From assembly GCA_016210495.1 (NCBI GenBank), contig JACQUC010000265.1, positions 1 through 31,553 of the forward strand: 31,553 nt of DNA, in the 5' to 3' direction. Positions 17,748-26,039 of the stretch are shown here, piece by piece. The DNA comes from Chloroflexota bacterium (GTDB taxonomy: Bacteria; Chloroflexota; FW602-bin22; JACPRP01). The position numbers and the translations under genes were made by a program. How positions within the stretch are numbered: the first letter of the stretch is position 1; each line of letters starts with the position of its first letter. The notes beneath the pieces were generated by a model. That model did no database searches. It was not told where the DNA came from and saw only the letters and a program-made list of their open reading frames with translations.

Positions 17748-18733
17748 TGTGGCACCTCCTGGGCCCGCTGTCTATCGCGCACCCGGTTCAAGAACATTTC
17801 GGACAGGAACTGGCCGTGGTCCAGACGCATGGCGGTTTCGTAGGCGACCTGGGCTTCGCTCAGGTGGCCCAGGTGCTCGTGGGCTTGCCCCAGTCCAAGA
17901 TAGGCGTCGGCGTTGTTCGGAGATGCCTCGGTCGCGCGCTGCAGCAGCGGGAGCGCGCGCTGGTAATCGGCTCTGGCGACGGCCACCATTCCCCGCGCAT
18001 AGTCCACGAGGTCCGGCCGCTCCATATCCGAGAACACCGTCGCCATCGCCTCGTAGACCTGCGCGAAGGTTGGTACCATATTGGCAGCCTTGCGATAAGC
18101 CTCCAGGGCGAGATGGGGCTGCCCACTCCTGCGCCGCACCTCCCCCAGCAAGAACCAGGCGTCGGCGTCCGTGCTGTCGATGTCCAGAGCCTCCAAGAGG
18201 TTCGCCTGCGCGCCCTCGAGGTCGTCGTGCCGCGCGCGGATGAGGGCTATTCTGTAGTAGATGCCTTCGAGTTGGCGCAGCGTCTTTCTGTAGGGATTGT
18301 CCCGATTCAGCTCGGCCACACGCTCAAAAGCGGCTAACGCCGAGGGATCGTCGTTCGCAGCAAGGAGGGCATTGCCGAGTCCGACGAGGGCCGTCTGGTG
18401 ATCCGGCGCCAGCACCAGCGCCGTTTGAAACTGTTCGACGGCCGCGTCGAGCCGCCGGCGCTCCATATAGGCAAGCGCCATTTGTGTCCTCAGATTGGCA
18501 TTGTTGGGCTCCTGCACGACCAACGCCTCCAGATCCTGGATCGTCCTGTCCACCGAAGACGGGCTGTTCAGGGTGTTTCGATCGAAATACCAGTACGCGC
18601 CGAGGCCGACGATGTTTAGCGCAAAGATGGTAATCAGTATGCGAATTGCCTTATCCAGGAGCGCGTCCACGTCCAGTCCTCCACGGGCGGTAGGCGACCC
18701 GATCGAGTCCCTACTGTTGTTACCGATGCGCAT
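17744..18733 (-). CDS. Membrane-anchored TPR protein
   Basis: A 329-residue protein. A membrane segment is at about 30-50 (IRILITIFALNIVGLGAYWYF), and about six to seven tetratricopeptide repeats run from 65 to 310, for example ANLRTQMALAYMERRRLDAA, LVGLGNALLAANDDPSALAA, ADAWFLLGEVRRRSGQPHLA and ADAYLGLGQAHEHLGHLSEA. TPR proteins are scaffolds; here it probably helps cytochrome assembly. It is translationally coupled to the NHL gene. GGGGGAG lies 11 bases before the ATG at 18733. It sits between the six-domain cytochrome and the NHL gene in the same direction. Confidence 0.8.
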   Translation of the reverse strand: MRIGNNSRDSIGSPTARGGLDVDALLDKAIRILITIFALNIVGLGAYWYFDRNTLNSPSSVDRTIQDLEALVVQEPNNANLRTQMALAYMERRRLDAAVEQFQTALVLAPDHQTALVGLGNALLAANDDPSALAAFERVAELNRDNPYRKTLRQLEGIYYRIALIRARHDDLEGAQANLLEALDIDSTDADAWFLLGEVRRRSGQPHLALEAYRKAANMVPTFAQVYEAMATVFSDMERPDLVDYARGMVAVARADYQRALPLLQRATEASPNNADAYLGLGQAHEHLGHLSEAQVAYETAMRLDHGQFLSEMFLNRVRDRQRAQEVPQ

Positions 18734-18775
18734 TAGTCGGCCATCTCCCCCGGGTGCTTCGTTGATTCATGATTC

Positions 18776-18809
18776 CCTGTAAGGACGTTGCATGCAACGT
18801 CCCTACAGG
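18776..18809. repeat. 34-bp palindrome between cytochrome and TPR genes
   Basis: Bases 18776-18792 and 18793-18809 are reverse complements except at one position, with no loop. The arms contain GTAAGG and CCCTAC, the same edge motif as the other palindromes in this window. It may act as an mRNA-processing hairpin between the lipoprotein cytochrome and the TPR gene. Confidence 0.6.
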
Positions 18810-18821
18810 CCACAAACAACA

Positions 18822-20930
18822 CTACCTGGCCATCTCTCCCAGGTACATCATGATCGCCGTGACGTCGGCGTCTTCCAGCGGTCCGCCGTTCCCCTTGCCC
18901 CACGCCGGCATGCCCGCGCTCGGCTTGCCGTTCTTGATCCGCGCGGCAAGTCCCTCCTGGCTCATGTTTTGCAGCCATTCCTTGGAGCCGAGCGGGCAAT
19001 TTGGTTGCCCCCTTCCGTCGGCCCCGTGGCAGGCCTGACAGTACCTGGTGAAAAGATCCTTGCCCGCCGATAGCCTGGACGCGGATGATTCCCTCGCGAC
19101 GGGAGATGTGCCACCACGAGCAGACAGGGAGGACGTCACCCTGGCCTTCGACGCCAAGGTTTCGGCGCTGGACTGACCGGCGGCGCTGGTACCGCCGCTG
19201 GACTGAGCGGCGGCATTCGGACCGGCGCCGACGGCGCTCAGGAGAAAAGCGGCCAGCGCCTTGATATCGGTGTCAGACAGGCTGCCGCCTTTGGCCGTGC
19301 TCCAAGCGGGCATGCCGCCCTTGCCGTTGGCGATGCTCTGGATCAATCCCGCCTCTCCCTTTTGCTCTACCCAGGTTCTATCGGCCAGCTTACAGGTGGG
19401 AATTCTGTCGCGCGATTCGCCGTGGCAGGTCACACAGGTCTTGGCGAACAGCTCCTTGCCTTTGGCCACCAACGACGCGTCGATTGCTCCCGCGCTGGAC
19501 GGGGCGCCCGCGGCTGCCGCAGTGGCGGCGTTGGTCTGGGCGGATGGGCCGGGCGATGTGCCGGCGCCGGCCTGGCCGGATGAGGCCGGGGCGGCTGCAC
19601 CATCCTTCTTTTCTGAGAGAGCGGGAGATGCGCTCGTTCCGGCAGGCGGGGCAGAGGTCTCGGCGTCCACGGCCGTCGACTGGAGATAACGCACCAGACC
19701 ATTGATCTGCTCGTCACTCAGAGGTCCGCCGCTGGACCTGGCCCAGGCGGGCATACCCTTCGCATTCCCCTGGCTGATCGTCTGCGTCAGACGGGCCTCG
19801 CCCCGCTGCTGGAGGAAGCTCTTGGATCGAAGCTTGACGCCGGCCACTTTGTCACCGGCCTGGCCGTGACACGGTGCGCAGCTCATCGTGAAAAGGTCTT
19901 TGCCCTCGCCACCCGGCGCAGCACCGGTCAGTGCGCTAGAGGCATTGGTCCCGGACCAGGCCTTGAGGTAGGCGAGGATGGCCGCGATCTCGGTCGGCTC
20001 GTAGGCGCCACCCTTGCCACGCCCGAAAGCGGGCATGGTGCCCTTACCATCGGAGATGGCGCTGACGAGCGCCCCGTCGCCTCGGGAGTTGAGAAACTCG
20101 AACGAGGCCAGCGAGACGCCGGAGATCCGCTCACCCCTCTCGCCGTGGCACGTTAGGCACCTCGAAAGGTAGAACTCGCGCCCACGGCTGGCCGACGTCG
20201 CGACGTTGGCCTCGACGGTGTTGCGCAGGTAGTCGACGACGGAGCTTACCTGCTCGTCCGTCAGGTCACCGCCCTTGGCCCGCCCTCGGGCGGGCATCAG
20301 GCCTTTGCCCTCGGCGATGGCGTTGGCAAGGTCCTCATCCGAGCGGCTGTCGAGGAAACCTTTGACATTCAGCGGGGCGACGGGAACGCGGTCGCCCTTC
20401 TCTCCGTGACAGCTAACGCAGGACGAGGCGTAAGAGTCACGTCCTTTGCCAGCCCGCACGCTGGAGCTTTCGCGACCCGCCGAGTAGTTGAGGAACGCCA
20501 CCAGGTTCTGCACCTCGGAGTCGTTCAAAGGCCCTCCGCGGACCTTGCCCCACGCCGGCATTGCCCCTTTGCCCTCGGCGATGACCATCATCAGCGTGGC
20601 GTCACCCCTGGATTCGAGGAACTCCTTGGCAAACAAGGGCGCTACAGGCAAGCGATCGCCCGGCGTCCCGTGGCACGAGTTGCAGTTCTGCTGGTACAAC
20701 TGCTTGCCGTTGGCGACAGAGGCCGGTAGCACACTTTTTCTGTCGCCGCCGACAATGCTTCCTCCTTTGCCACCTTGGGCCGGGCCGGTGGCAATGGTAC
20801 AGCCCAGCACAACCCCCACTAATGCGACGGCCAGCACGGACAGGGCCAGGCTGCGGGGGCGCAAAGGTCCCCGCCAGACCGTCGGCCTCTGTCCGCCTAC
20901 TCCTCCGCCACCTATCCTCTCATTTGCCAT
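18822..20930 (-). CDS. Lipoprotein with six mono-heme cytochrome c domains
   Basis: A 702-residue exported lipoprotein. The hydrophobic stretch LALSVLAVALVGVVLGC has a lipobox ending at Cys about 44. Six class I cytochrome c domains follow, with CxxCH at about residues 83 (CNSCH), 171 (CVSCH), 258 (CLTCH), 351 (CAPCH), 499 (CVTCH) and 631 (CQACH). Each has a downstream Met ligand motif such as MPAWGK or MPAFGR and ends in a LxxYL-type helix. Low-complexity Ala/Ser/Gly linkers separate domains four, five and six. This bead-on-string layout suits electron relay from the membrane surface to partners such as the multiheme cytochromes downstream. The ATG at 20930 is favoured because GGAGG lies six bases before it; ATG 20936 sits directly on that site. 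Confidence 0.88.
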   Translation of the reverse strand: MANERIGGGGVGGQRPTVWRGPLRPRSLALSVLAVALVGVVLGCTIATGPAQGGKGGSIVGGDRKSVLPASVANGKQLYQQNCNSCHGTPGDRLPVAPLFAKEFLESRGDATLMMVIAEGKGAMPAWGKVRGGPLNDSEVQNLVAFLNYSAGRESSSVRAGKGRDSYASSCVSCHGEKGDRVPVAPLNVKGFLDSRSDEDLANAIAEGKGLMPARGRAKGGDLTDEQVSSVVDYLRNTVEANVATSASRGREFYLSRCLTCHGERGERISGVSLASFEFLNSRGDGALVSAISDGKGTMPAFGRGKGGAYEPTEIAAILAYLKAWSGTNASSALTGAAPGGEGKDLFTMSCAPCHGQAGDKVAGVKLRSKSFLQQRGEARLTQTISQGNAKGMPAWARSSGGPLSDEQINGLVRYLQSTAVDAETSAPPAGTSASPALSEKKDGAAAPASSGQAGAGTSPGPSAQTNAATAAAAGAPSSAGAIDASLVAKGKELFAKTCVTCHGESRDRIPTCKLADRTWVEQKGEAGLIQSIANGKGGMPAWSTAKGGSLSDTDIKALAAFLLSAVGAGPNAAAQSSGGTSAAGQSSAETLASKARVTSSLSARGGTSPVARESSASRLSAGKDLFTRYCQACHGADGRGQPNCPLGSKEWLQNMSQEGLAARIKNGKPSAGMPAWGKGNGGPLEDADVTAIMMYLGEMAR

Positions 20931-20995
20931 CCTCATCCTCCGTGGGTTATGATTTCACGTGGCAAGTCGGGTTCGCGAGGCACCGGGCAACCTCG

Positions 20996-21406
20996 TCAAC
21001 GAACTGGGACCCTGACACAGGTCTTGGCGCGCCGTCCAGCCACGGCTCGATCCACTCGCTGTACAAGTTGGCGTACGTCGATGGGTTTCCTGACAAAACC
21101 GGCCAGCCGGGCTCGGTTCACAGCCGTAGCACTGGGAGGGTCCGGACTCGTGATGACCACCTCAGTGTCATCAAGTATCCCAAGCAGCTTAGCCAAGGAG
21201 AGAAGCTCCCAACCATCGTGGTCGGGCAGGTGTAGATCCAGGATCATCACGTCGGGGCTTTCCCTGGATGCCATCTTGAGGCAGTCCCAGGCCGTCGACG
21301 CCTCCAAGACGTCGAACCTTTCCGAGGAGAAGTTCTCCCGGACTAGCTCCCTGACCCTACGATCGCCGTCGACGAGCAGCAACCTGACCTTCGGAGTAAC
21401 GTTCAC
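20996..21406 (-). CDS. Stand-alone response regulator receiver
   Basis: A 136-residue receiver domain without an output domain. LLLVDGDRRVRELV (9-22) holds the acidic pocket (Asp13, Asp15), ILDLHLPDHDGWE (55-67) holds the phosphorylated Asp57, ITSP (85-88) the switch Thr or Ser, and VRKPID (105-110) the conserved Lys107. It could be a phosphate sink or an adaptor for the kinase at 22280-24169. The acidic pair is DGD rather than the common DDD or DDE. The GTG at 21406 follows a G-rich site at a usable distance; a GTG at 21427 is also in frame. It lies between the OmpR-type regulator and the six-domain cytochrome and points the same way, so it may be co-transcribed with the cytochromes. Confidence 0.8.
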   Translation of the reverse strand: MNVTPKVRLLLVDGDRRVRELVRENFSSERFDVLEASTAWDCLKMASRESPDVMILDLHLPDHDGWELLSLAKLLGILDDTEVVITSPDPPSATAVNRARLAGFVRKPIDVRQLVQRVDRAVAGRRAKTCVRVPVR

Positions 21407-21444
21407 CCTGTTGGCCCCCCTCCCCACTTCTTGTGCACGGGCAT

Positions 21445-21505
21445 GTTACAACGCAAAGGTTGCAGCGAGGTAACAATGGAACGGCGAAGGTTACAGTGGG
21501 GTTAC
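21445..21505 (-). promoter_or_regulatory. Candidate OmpR/PhoB-type operator upstream of the receiver gene
   Basis: GTTAC occurs at 21490-21494 and again at 21501-21505, exactly 11 bases apart, the period used by PhoB-family dimers. Further half-sites lie at 21470-21474 (GTAAC) and 21445-21449 (GTTAC). An imperfect 25-base direct repeat (21475-21499 and 21550-21574, four mismatches) covers part of the area. The site lies directly downstream of the OmpR-type regulator gene and upstream of the receiver and cytochrome genes, so autoregulation of the cluster is possible. No strong -10 is evident. Confidence 0.35.
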
Positions 21506-21584
21506 GGTAGCATAGGGTGCTCGGGTCGTCAATAGGAGTTTCGGGTGATAATGGTACGGCGAAGGCTAGCGTGGAGTCGCGGGT

Positions 21585-22283
21585 TCAATTGCGAGGCGCG
21601 GTGAAATTGTATCCAATCCCACGCTTAGTTTGCAGATATCGGGGACGGTGTGGGTCTTCCTCGATCTTCTTGCGCAGGCGGCTGATGCAGACCTTGAGAA
21701 GCTCACGATCCCCACGGTACTGTGGCCCCCACACTTTGCTCAGTATCTCCTCTTGCGAGACGACGAAGCCGGCGTTCTCGATCAACTGGCGGAGCACCTT
21801 GAACTCGGTGGCCGTCAGGTCCACTCGCCTGCCGCCCACTGACAGGGTGTGGTGGACGAAGTTGACGGTCAGCTCGCCGCAGGTGAAGCTGGCCTGGCGA
21901 GGCTCATCCCGCTGCGACGTGCTTCGCCGTAGCACCGCCTCGACCCTTGCCACGAGCTCCTCGGCTCCAAAGGGCTTCGTCACGTAGTCGTCGGCGCCAC
22001 AGCGCAGACCCTGTACCTTGTGGGCCTGTTCGCCGCGCGCCGTCAACATGATGATCGGGACCAGCGAGAACTCGCGCACGCGCCGGCAGACCTCGTAGCC
22101 GTCGAGACCGGGCATCATCACGTCGAGAATCAGCAGGTCCGGCTGCCGTGTCTCCACCGTGCTGATCGCGTCGAAGCCATCCCGCGCCGCCAGCACGCGG
22201 TAACCGCTAAGTTCCAAGTTTACGCGTACAAGCTTAACGTAGTGCGGATCGTCGTCGACGACAAGGATACTGTTCCGCTTCAA
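21585..22283 (-). CDS. OmpR/PhoB-family response regulator
   Basis: A 232-residue DNA-binding regulator. The receiver has VVDDD (8-12), phosphorylated Asp54 in LILDVMMPGLDGYE, Thr81 in MLTARGE and Lys103 in VTKPF. The winged-helix output at about 130-230 has LTATEFKVLRQLIENAG and ends RGIGYNF. It starts at a TTG that overlaps the kinase stop (TTGA), so it is the translationally coupled partner of the kinase at 22280-24169. It probably controls the adjacent redox cluster through the GTTAC repeats just downstream. Confidence 0.92.
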   Translation of the reverse strand: MKRNSILVVDDDPHYVKLVRVNLELSGYRVLAARDGFDAISTVETRQPDLLILDVMMPGLDGYEVCRRVREFSLVPIIMLTARGEQAHKVQGLRCGADDYVTKPFGAEELVARVEAVLRRSTSQRDEPRQASFTCGELTVNFVHHTLSVGGRRVDLTATEFKVLRQLIENAGFVVSQEEILSKVWGPQYRGDRELLKVCISRLRKKIEEDPHRPRYLQTKRGIGYNFTAPRN

Positions 22284-24169
22284 CTCGATTTACCCGCTTT
22301 CTCGCCATCATCGAGCGACGTACGACCTCGCCGGGAGCCGCTGGCGACCGCTTGTCGAAGCTCCCGGCGCAAAGAGCAAAAGCCTCGTTGCCCATTCTCG
22401 AAAAGGGGAAGGGAGAAGTAGAATCTGCTGCCCTCGCCCAGAACGCTCTCGGCCCAGATGCGACCGCCCTGGGCCTCGACGATGCCGCGACAGATGGAAA
22501 GCCCCAGGCCGACGCCACCTGTGCGACGCCTAAGCCCGTTGTCTACGCGATGGAACCGCTCGAAGATCCGCTCCAACTGTCCCTCGCCAATGCCGACGCC
22601 ATCGTCTGCCACGCAAATAACCACCAGTCCACGCTCGACAGTGCCGGTGATGGCGATACAGCCGCCATCGGGCGAGTACTTGACCGCGTTTTCCAGGAGG
22701 TTCCGCAATACCTGCTCGGTGCGATGGGGGTCTGCCAGCGCCAACGGCAAGTCGCGAGGGATGCTGACGACGAGCCTATGATTGCTGGTCTCTGACCGCA
22801 CCCATCTCACGGCCGCCCGGGTGACCTGGCCAATGTTGACCGGTTCTGTTTCGACCTGGAATCTGCCCGCTTCTAGCCGAGACATGTCAAGCAGCTCATC
22901 TACCATTTTCTGCAACTGCTCTGTGCCGGCCAATACCTCCCGCAGGAACCTCTGGCGCGTCCGCTCATCCCACTGCGCATCCTGGCGCAGCAGCGTCGTG
23001 ACATAGCCCTTCACGTGCCCCAGCGGCGAGCGGAGCTCGTGGGACACGTTGGAGAGGAACTGCTCCTTTGCCCGCGCCAACTCCTCCTGCGCCGCCTGGG
23101 CAGCGTGCAGCTTCAGCCGCATCCTGTCAAACGTAGCGGCAAGGCGTCCAACCTCGTCGCCGCCCCGGGCGCTGATGGGCACGCTCAGATCGCCCGAGGC
23201 CATCCGCTCCGAGGCTACGATAAGCTCTTCTATCGGCCTGGCGACGCGACGGATCGTGAACCAGACCAGTAGAAACGCCGCGATGAGAGCCAGCAGGCCG
23301 AAGACCGAGGCTTCGATCTGCAGTCGACGCACCGGAGCAAACGTCTCCGCCTCGGATCCCCCGAGGCCGATGCCCCAGCGAGCGGAGTGCAATGGCACGA
23401 AGGCCATCACGTGGTTTTCTTTGAACTTGCCGCCCTCCACGTAAGGGGTCGTTTCCACCGCCGGCTTCCTCTCCTGCAACATCCGTGTGTAGAACTCCGG
23501 ATGCTCGCTGGGGTGTAAGACCGGGTCGAGGTCCGATGACACCACGATGTTGCCGTTTTCGTCGACGATGTCGGCGTGACCCGTCCGGCCAAGGCGAGCA
23601 ACGTGCGAGAGGGAGTTCGCGAACTGGGGGCTGGTGAGATCAATCAAGCCGGACAAGAGCGAGACTATGGCCCCGGACTCGCTCCTCACCGGCAGGGTCA
23701 CCGCCACGGTGGGCTTGTTTGTCGTGGAGTTGAGGAAGGCATTAGAGACGTTGCTCCTGCCTGTCTCCAGCGCCTCCTTGATGAAAGGTTGAAGGGAAAG
23801 ATCGCGACCGATCACGGCCACGTCGGCAGGATGCGCGGCCACGACCACGCCTTGCCGATCCAGCAGCATCAACCCCTGCGTGAAGCTACCGAGCTGGCCG
23901 TAGGCGTGCGCCATGAGGTGCCGCTCTTCGGCGAGATCGCTATGCTCAGGATCGAACGTGGCAAAGCCGATGGCCCTGGACAACTCGAACAGCGCCTGCT
24001 GGAGAAAGGTGTCCACGTGCGTCTGGGCCATCTCGGTCACGACCAGACGCTCGTAGACGATGCGGTTCGTCGTGTCCTCGACAACCCGCACGCTCAAATA
24101 GGTGAAAAACCCCAGAACAGTGATCAATCCTAGACACATCAGGAGACTAATCCTGGTCTGAAGCCTCAT
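22280..24169 (-). CDS. Membrane sensor histidine kinase (Cache-HAMP-HisKA-HATPase)
   Basis: A 629-residue sensor kinase. Membrane helices lie at about 6-28 and 287-307. The outer region of about 255 residues between them (GLMLLDRQGVVVAAHPADV, GHADIVDENGNIVVSSDL) resembles a double Cache ligand sensor. HAMP occupies about 305-358. HisKA has the phospho-acceptor His377 in SNVSHELRSPLGH. The ATPase has the N box LLENAVKYSP near 491-500, DDGVGIG near 522 and GGVGLGLS near 551. The signal is unknown. The ATG at 24169 is chosen because it directly precedes the first membrane helix and lies about 50 bases after the promoter at 24226-24231; longer in-frame starts would precede or abut that promoter. 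Confidence 0.88.
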   Translation of the reverse strand: MRLQTRISLLMCLGLITVLGFFTYLSVRVVEDTTNRIVYERLVVTEMAQTHVDTFLQQALFELSRAIGFATFDPEHSDLAEERHLMAHAYGQLGSFTQGLMLLDRQGVVVAAHPADVAVIGRDLSLQPFIKEALETGRSNVSNAFLNSTTNKPTVAVTLPVRSESGAIVSLLSGLIDLTSPQFANSLSHVARLGRTGHADIVDENGNIVVSSDLDPVLHPSEHPEFYTRMLQERKPAVETTPYVEGGKFKENHVMAFVPLHSARWGIGLGGSEAETFAPVRRLQIEASVFGLLALIAAFLLVWFTIRRVARPIEELIVASERMASGDLSVPISARGGDEVGRLAATFDRMRLKLHAAQAAQEELARAKEQFLSNVSHELRSPLGHVKGYVTTLLRQDAQWDERTRQRFLREVLAGTEQLQKMVDELLDMSRLEAGRFQVETEPVNIGQVTRAAVRWVRSETSNHRLVVSIPRDLPLALADPHRTEQVLRNLLENAVKYSPDGGCIAITGTVERGLVVICVADDGVGIGEGQLERIFERFHRVDNGLRRRTGGVGLGLSICRGIVEAQGGRIWAESVLGEGSRFYFSLPLFENGQRGFCSLRRELRQAVASGSRRGRTSLDDGEKAGKSS

Positions 24170-24225
24170 TTTGTCCACAACAGACAAGAACCTCACCGCC
24201 ACACCACCCACCATCCGATTATTAG

Positions 24226-24258
24226 ATGATATACGGCTGGGGCGGACAATTGCAAATT
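24226..24258 (-). promoter_or_regulatory. Candidate promoter of the histidine kinase gene
   Basis: On the minus strand TTGCAA is followed after 18 bases by TATCAT (24226-24231). It is divergent from the plus-strand promoter at 24265-24293, so the two signalling operons share one 250-base control region. Confidence 0.45.
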
Positions 24259-24264
24259 CCGAGA

Positions 24265-24293
24265 TTGCCAAAGATCTCGCCATTTGATATAAT
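24265..24293 (+). promoter_or_regulatory. Sigma-70-like promoter of pdtaS-pdtaR
   Basis: TTGCCA at 24265-24270, a 17-base spacer and a perfect TATAAT at 24288-24293. The start would be near 24300, giving a leader of about 180 bases before the GTG at 24483. The leader has small hairpins (AGTTG/CAACT near 24300-24321, ACGGC/GCCGT near 24346-24364) but matches no riboswitch I recognise and holds no convincing gene. Confidence 0.65.
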
Positions 24294-24482
24294 GCGAGGC
24301 AGTTGAACTGAGAATCCAACTGAACCGATATCTACGGGTCTCACCACGGCAAGGCTCTAGCCGTTCCCTCTTTTCAGAACTAAGCGTGCCGATGGTCCAT
24401 TGGTTCGCTGGGGATTCCGGTCGGAGGCAGAAAGCCGAGCAAGGCGCACGACGATGGTTGTTCCCATGTCAACGAGGACACC

Positions 24483-25988
24483 GTGGGCGACGGTCTTCGC
24501 GATCTCCAACTGACGAATAGCGATCGGGACCTGCTCAACAGGATTCAACAAGACCTGTCTCTGCTGGCAGATTTGGCGCGCGCTGATCTGGTGCTCTATT
24601 GCTACGAACCCACCCTGACTATCCTGAAAGCCATCGGCGAGGCCAGGCCAAACACCGTGCCCTCCATTTACCCCGAATCTCAGGTCGACAAGGAGATCAA
24701 TCGGGACGAAGACCCAACGTTATGGAAAGTTCTAAGTCGAGGGAGGCACGAGCAGCGCTTCAATCGCGTTCTCGTTCGGGGCGCCCCGACTGTGCAGGAC
24801 ATCTATCCCATCAAGAATGCCGGCTGGCCTATTGCCGCCCTCAGCTTCGAAATGGGCCTGGTCGAGCGTGAGAGGCAGCGGAGAAAGAGCCTGGTCTTCC
24901 GTAGAGCCATCACTCAGTTGCGCGACATGGTGCTGCGAGGGGAACTGGACGGTGGGCGCAACATCGCGCCGCTGGGGGAACACGATGGCCCCTTGATCGT
25001 TGACAGCACCGGCGACATATTGTATATATCCAGCATTGCCGAGAACCTTTATAGAAAACTCGATTATACGCAAAGCCTTTTGCACACCAAGATCGGCGAC
25101 CTCCGCACCGACGAATCGGTGGTGTTCAAAGCCCTGGAAAACGGGGCTTGTGTCGAGCAGATGGTAACAGAAGGCCCATTCACCTGGGTAAAGAAGGCGA
25201 TCCCGTTGATGGCATCGCGCTCCAGCTCGTGGCGAGCGAGGTTTCTGCCGTCACGGGACGAGATCGACGGGGCGATCGTGGTGATTCACGACATCACCGC
25301 GGAACGCCGCAAAGAACGCGAGTTGAAGATCAAGTCCGCGATGATCGCCGAGATTCATCACCGGGTGAAGAACAACCTGCAGACCATCGCGGCGCTCCTG
25401 CGATTGCAGGCCAGGCGCACTCTGGCCGACGACGTGGGCGACATGCTAAACCAGACCATCAACCGCATCTTGAGCATAGCGGTTGTGCACGAGTTCCTGT
25501 CTCAAGACGAATCGAGCGTGATCGACATCAAAGAGGTGTGCCAGCGCATCATCAACGAGGTTGTGCAAAGCATTCTGGACCCCGAGCGACGCATCAAGTT
25601 CGTGCTCGAGGGCGACAGCGTGTACCTGCCCGCTCAGCAGGCTACGTCGTGCGCGTTGATCGTGAACGAGCTGCTCCAAAATGCGGTAGAGCACGGCTTC
25701 GAGGGACGTGCCCGCACTCAGGGAATGGTCAGTGTGAACCTGCGGGACAACGGCAACGACATGACCGTGGAGATCGTCGACAACGGCCGGGGACTGGCGC
25801 CAGGCTTCTCGATGTCCAAGAACGCCAGCCTGGGTTTGCAGATTGTGCAGACGCTGGTGACCGAGGACCTGAAAGGCAAGTTTGACCTTTCGTGCAGCAA
25901 CGGCGTGACAAGACGCGGCGTGACGGCTCTCGTAACGTTCCCGAAGTTCCGTCTGACGAATGGAAACACACTTTTCGTCGGCGCGTAG
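24483..25988 (+). CDS. pdtaS: PdtaS-like soluble histidine kinase (GAF/PAS, HisKA_2)
   Basis: A 501-residue cytoplasmic kinase without membrane segments. An N-terminal GAF-like H_kinase_N region covers about 15-130 (LVLYCYEPTLTILKAIGEA). A PAS-like domain covers about 165-275 (GPLIVDSTGDILYISSIAENL). The HisKA_2 motif EIHHRVKNNLQTIAALL (290-306) carries the phospho-acceptor His292 or His293. The ATPase has NELLQNAVEHGF (about 395-406) and DNGRGL (about 433-438). Its partner is the ANTAR regulator 51 bases downstream. GAGGA five bases before the GTG supports the start. In the mycobacterial system this kinase senses nucleotides or copper and nitric oxide; the ligand here is unknown. Confidence 0.88.
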   Translation: MGDGLRDLQLTNSDRDLLNRIQQDLSLLADLARADLVLYCYEPTLTILKAIGEARPNTVPSIYPESQVDKEINRDEDPTLWKVLSRGRHEQRFNRVLVRGAPTVQDIYPIKNAGWPIAALSFEMGLVERERQRRKSLVFRRAITQLRDMVLRGELDGGRNIAPLGEHDGPLIVDSTGDILYISSIAENLYRKLDYTQSLLHTKIGDLRTDESVVFKALENGACVEQMVTEGPFTWVKKAIPLMASRSSSWRARFLPSRDEIDGAIVVIHDITAERRKERELKIKSAMIAEIHHRVKNNLQTIAALLRLQARRTLADDVGDMLNQTINRILSIAVVHEFLSQDESSVIDIKEVCQRIINEVVQSILDPERRIKFVLEGDSVYLPAQQATSCALIVNELLQNAVEHGFEGRARTQGMVSVNLRDNGNDMTVEIVDNGRGLAPGFSMSKNASLGLQIVQTLVTEDLKGKFDLSCSNGVTRRGVTALVTFPKFRLTNGNTLFVGA

Positions 25989-26039
25989 CTGGCGAGGTGG
26001 GGGCGGACGGCCAATTCGGTATGAGGAGGAGAATAGAAG

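Noticed and set aside
24300..24482. Possible cyclic-di-GMP or other riboswitch in the pdtaS leader
   Set aside because: Some GC-rich hairpins are present, but the conserved core of known classes could not be found.
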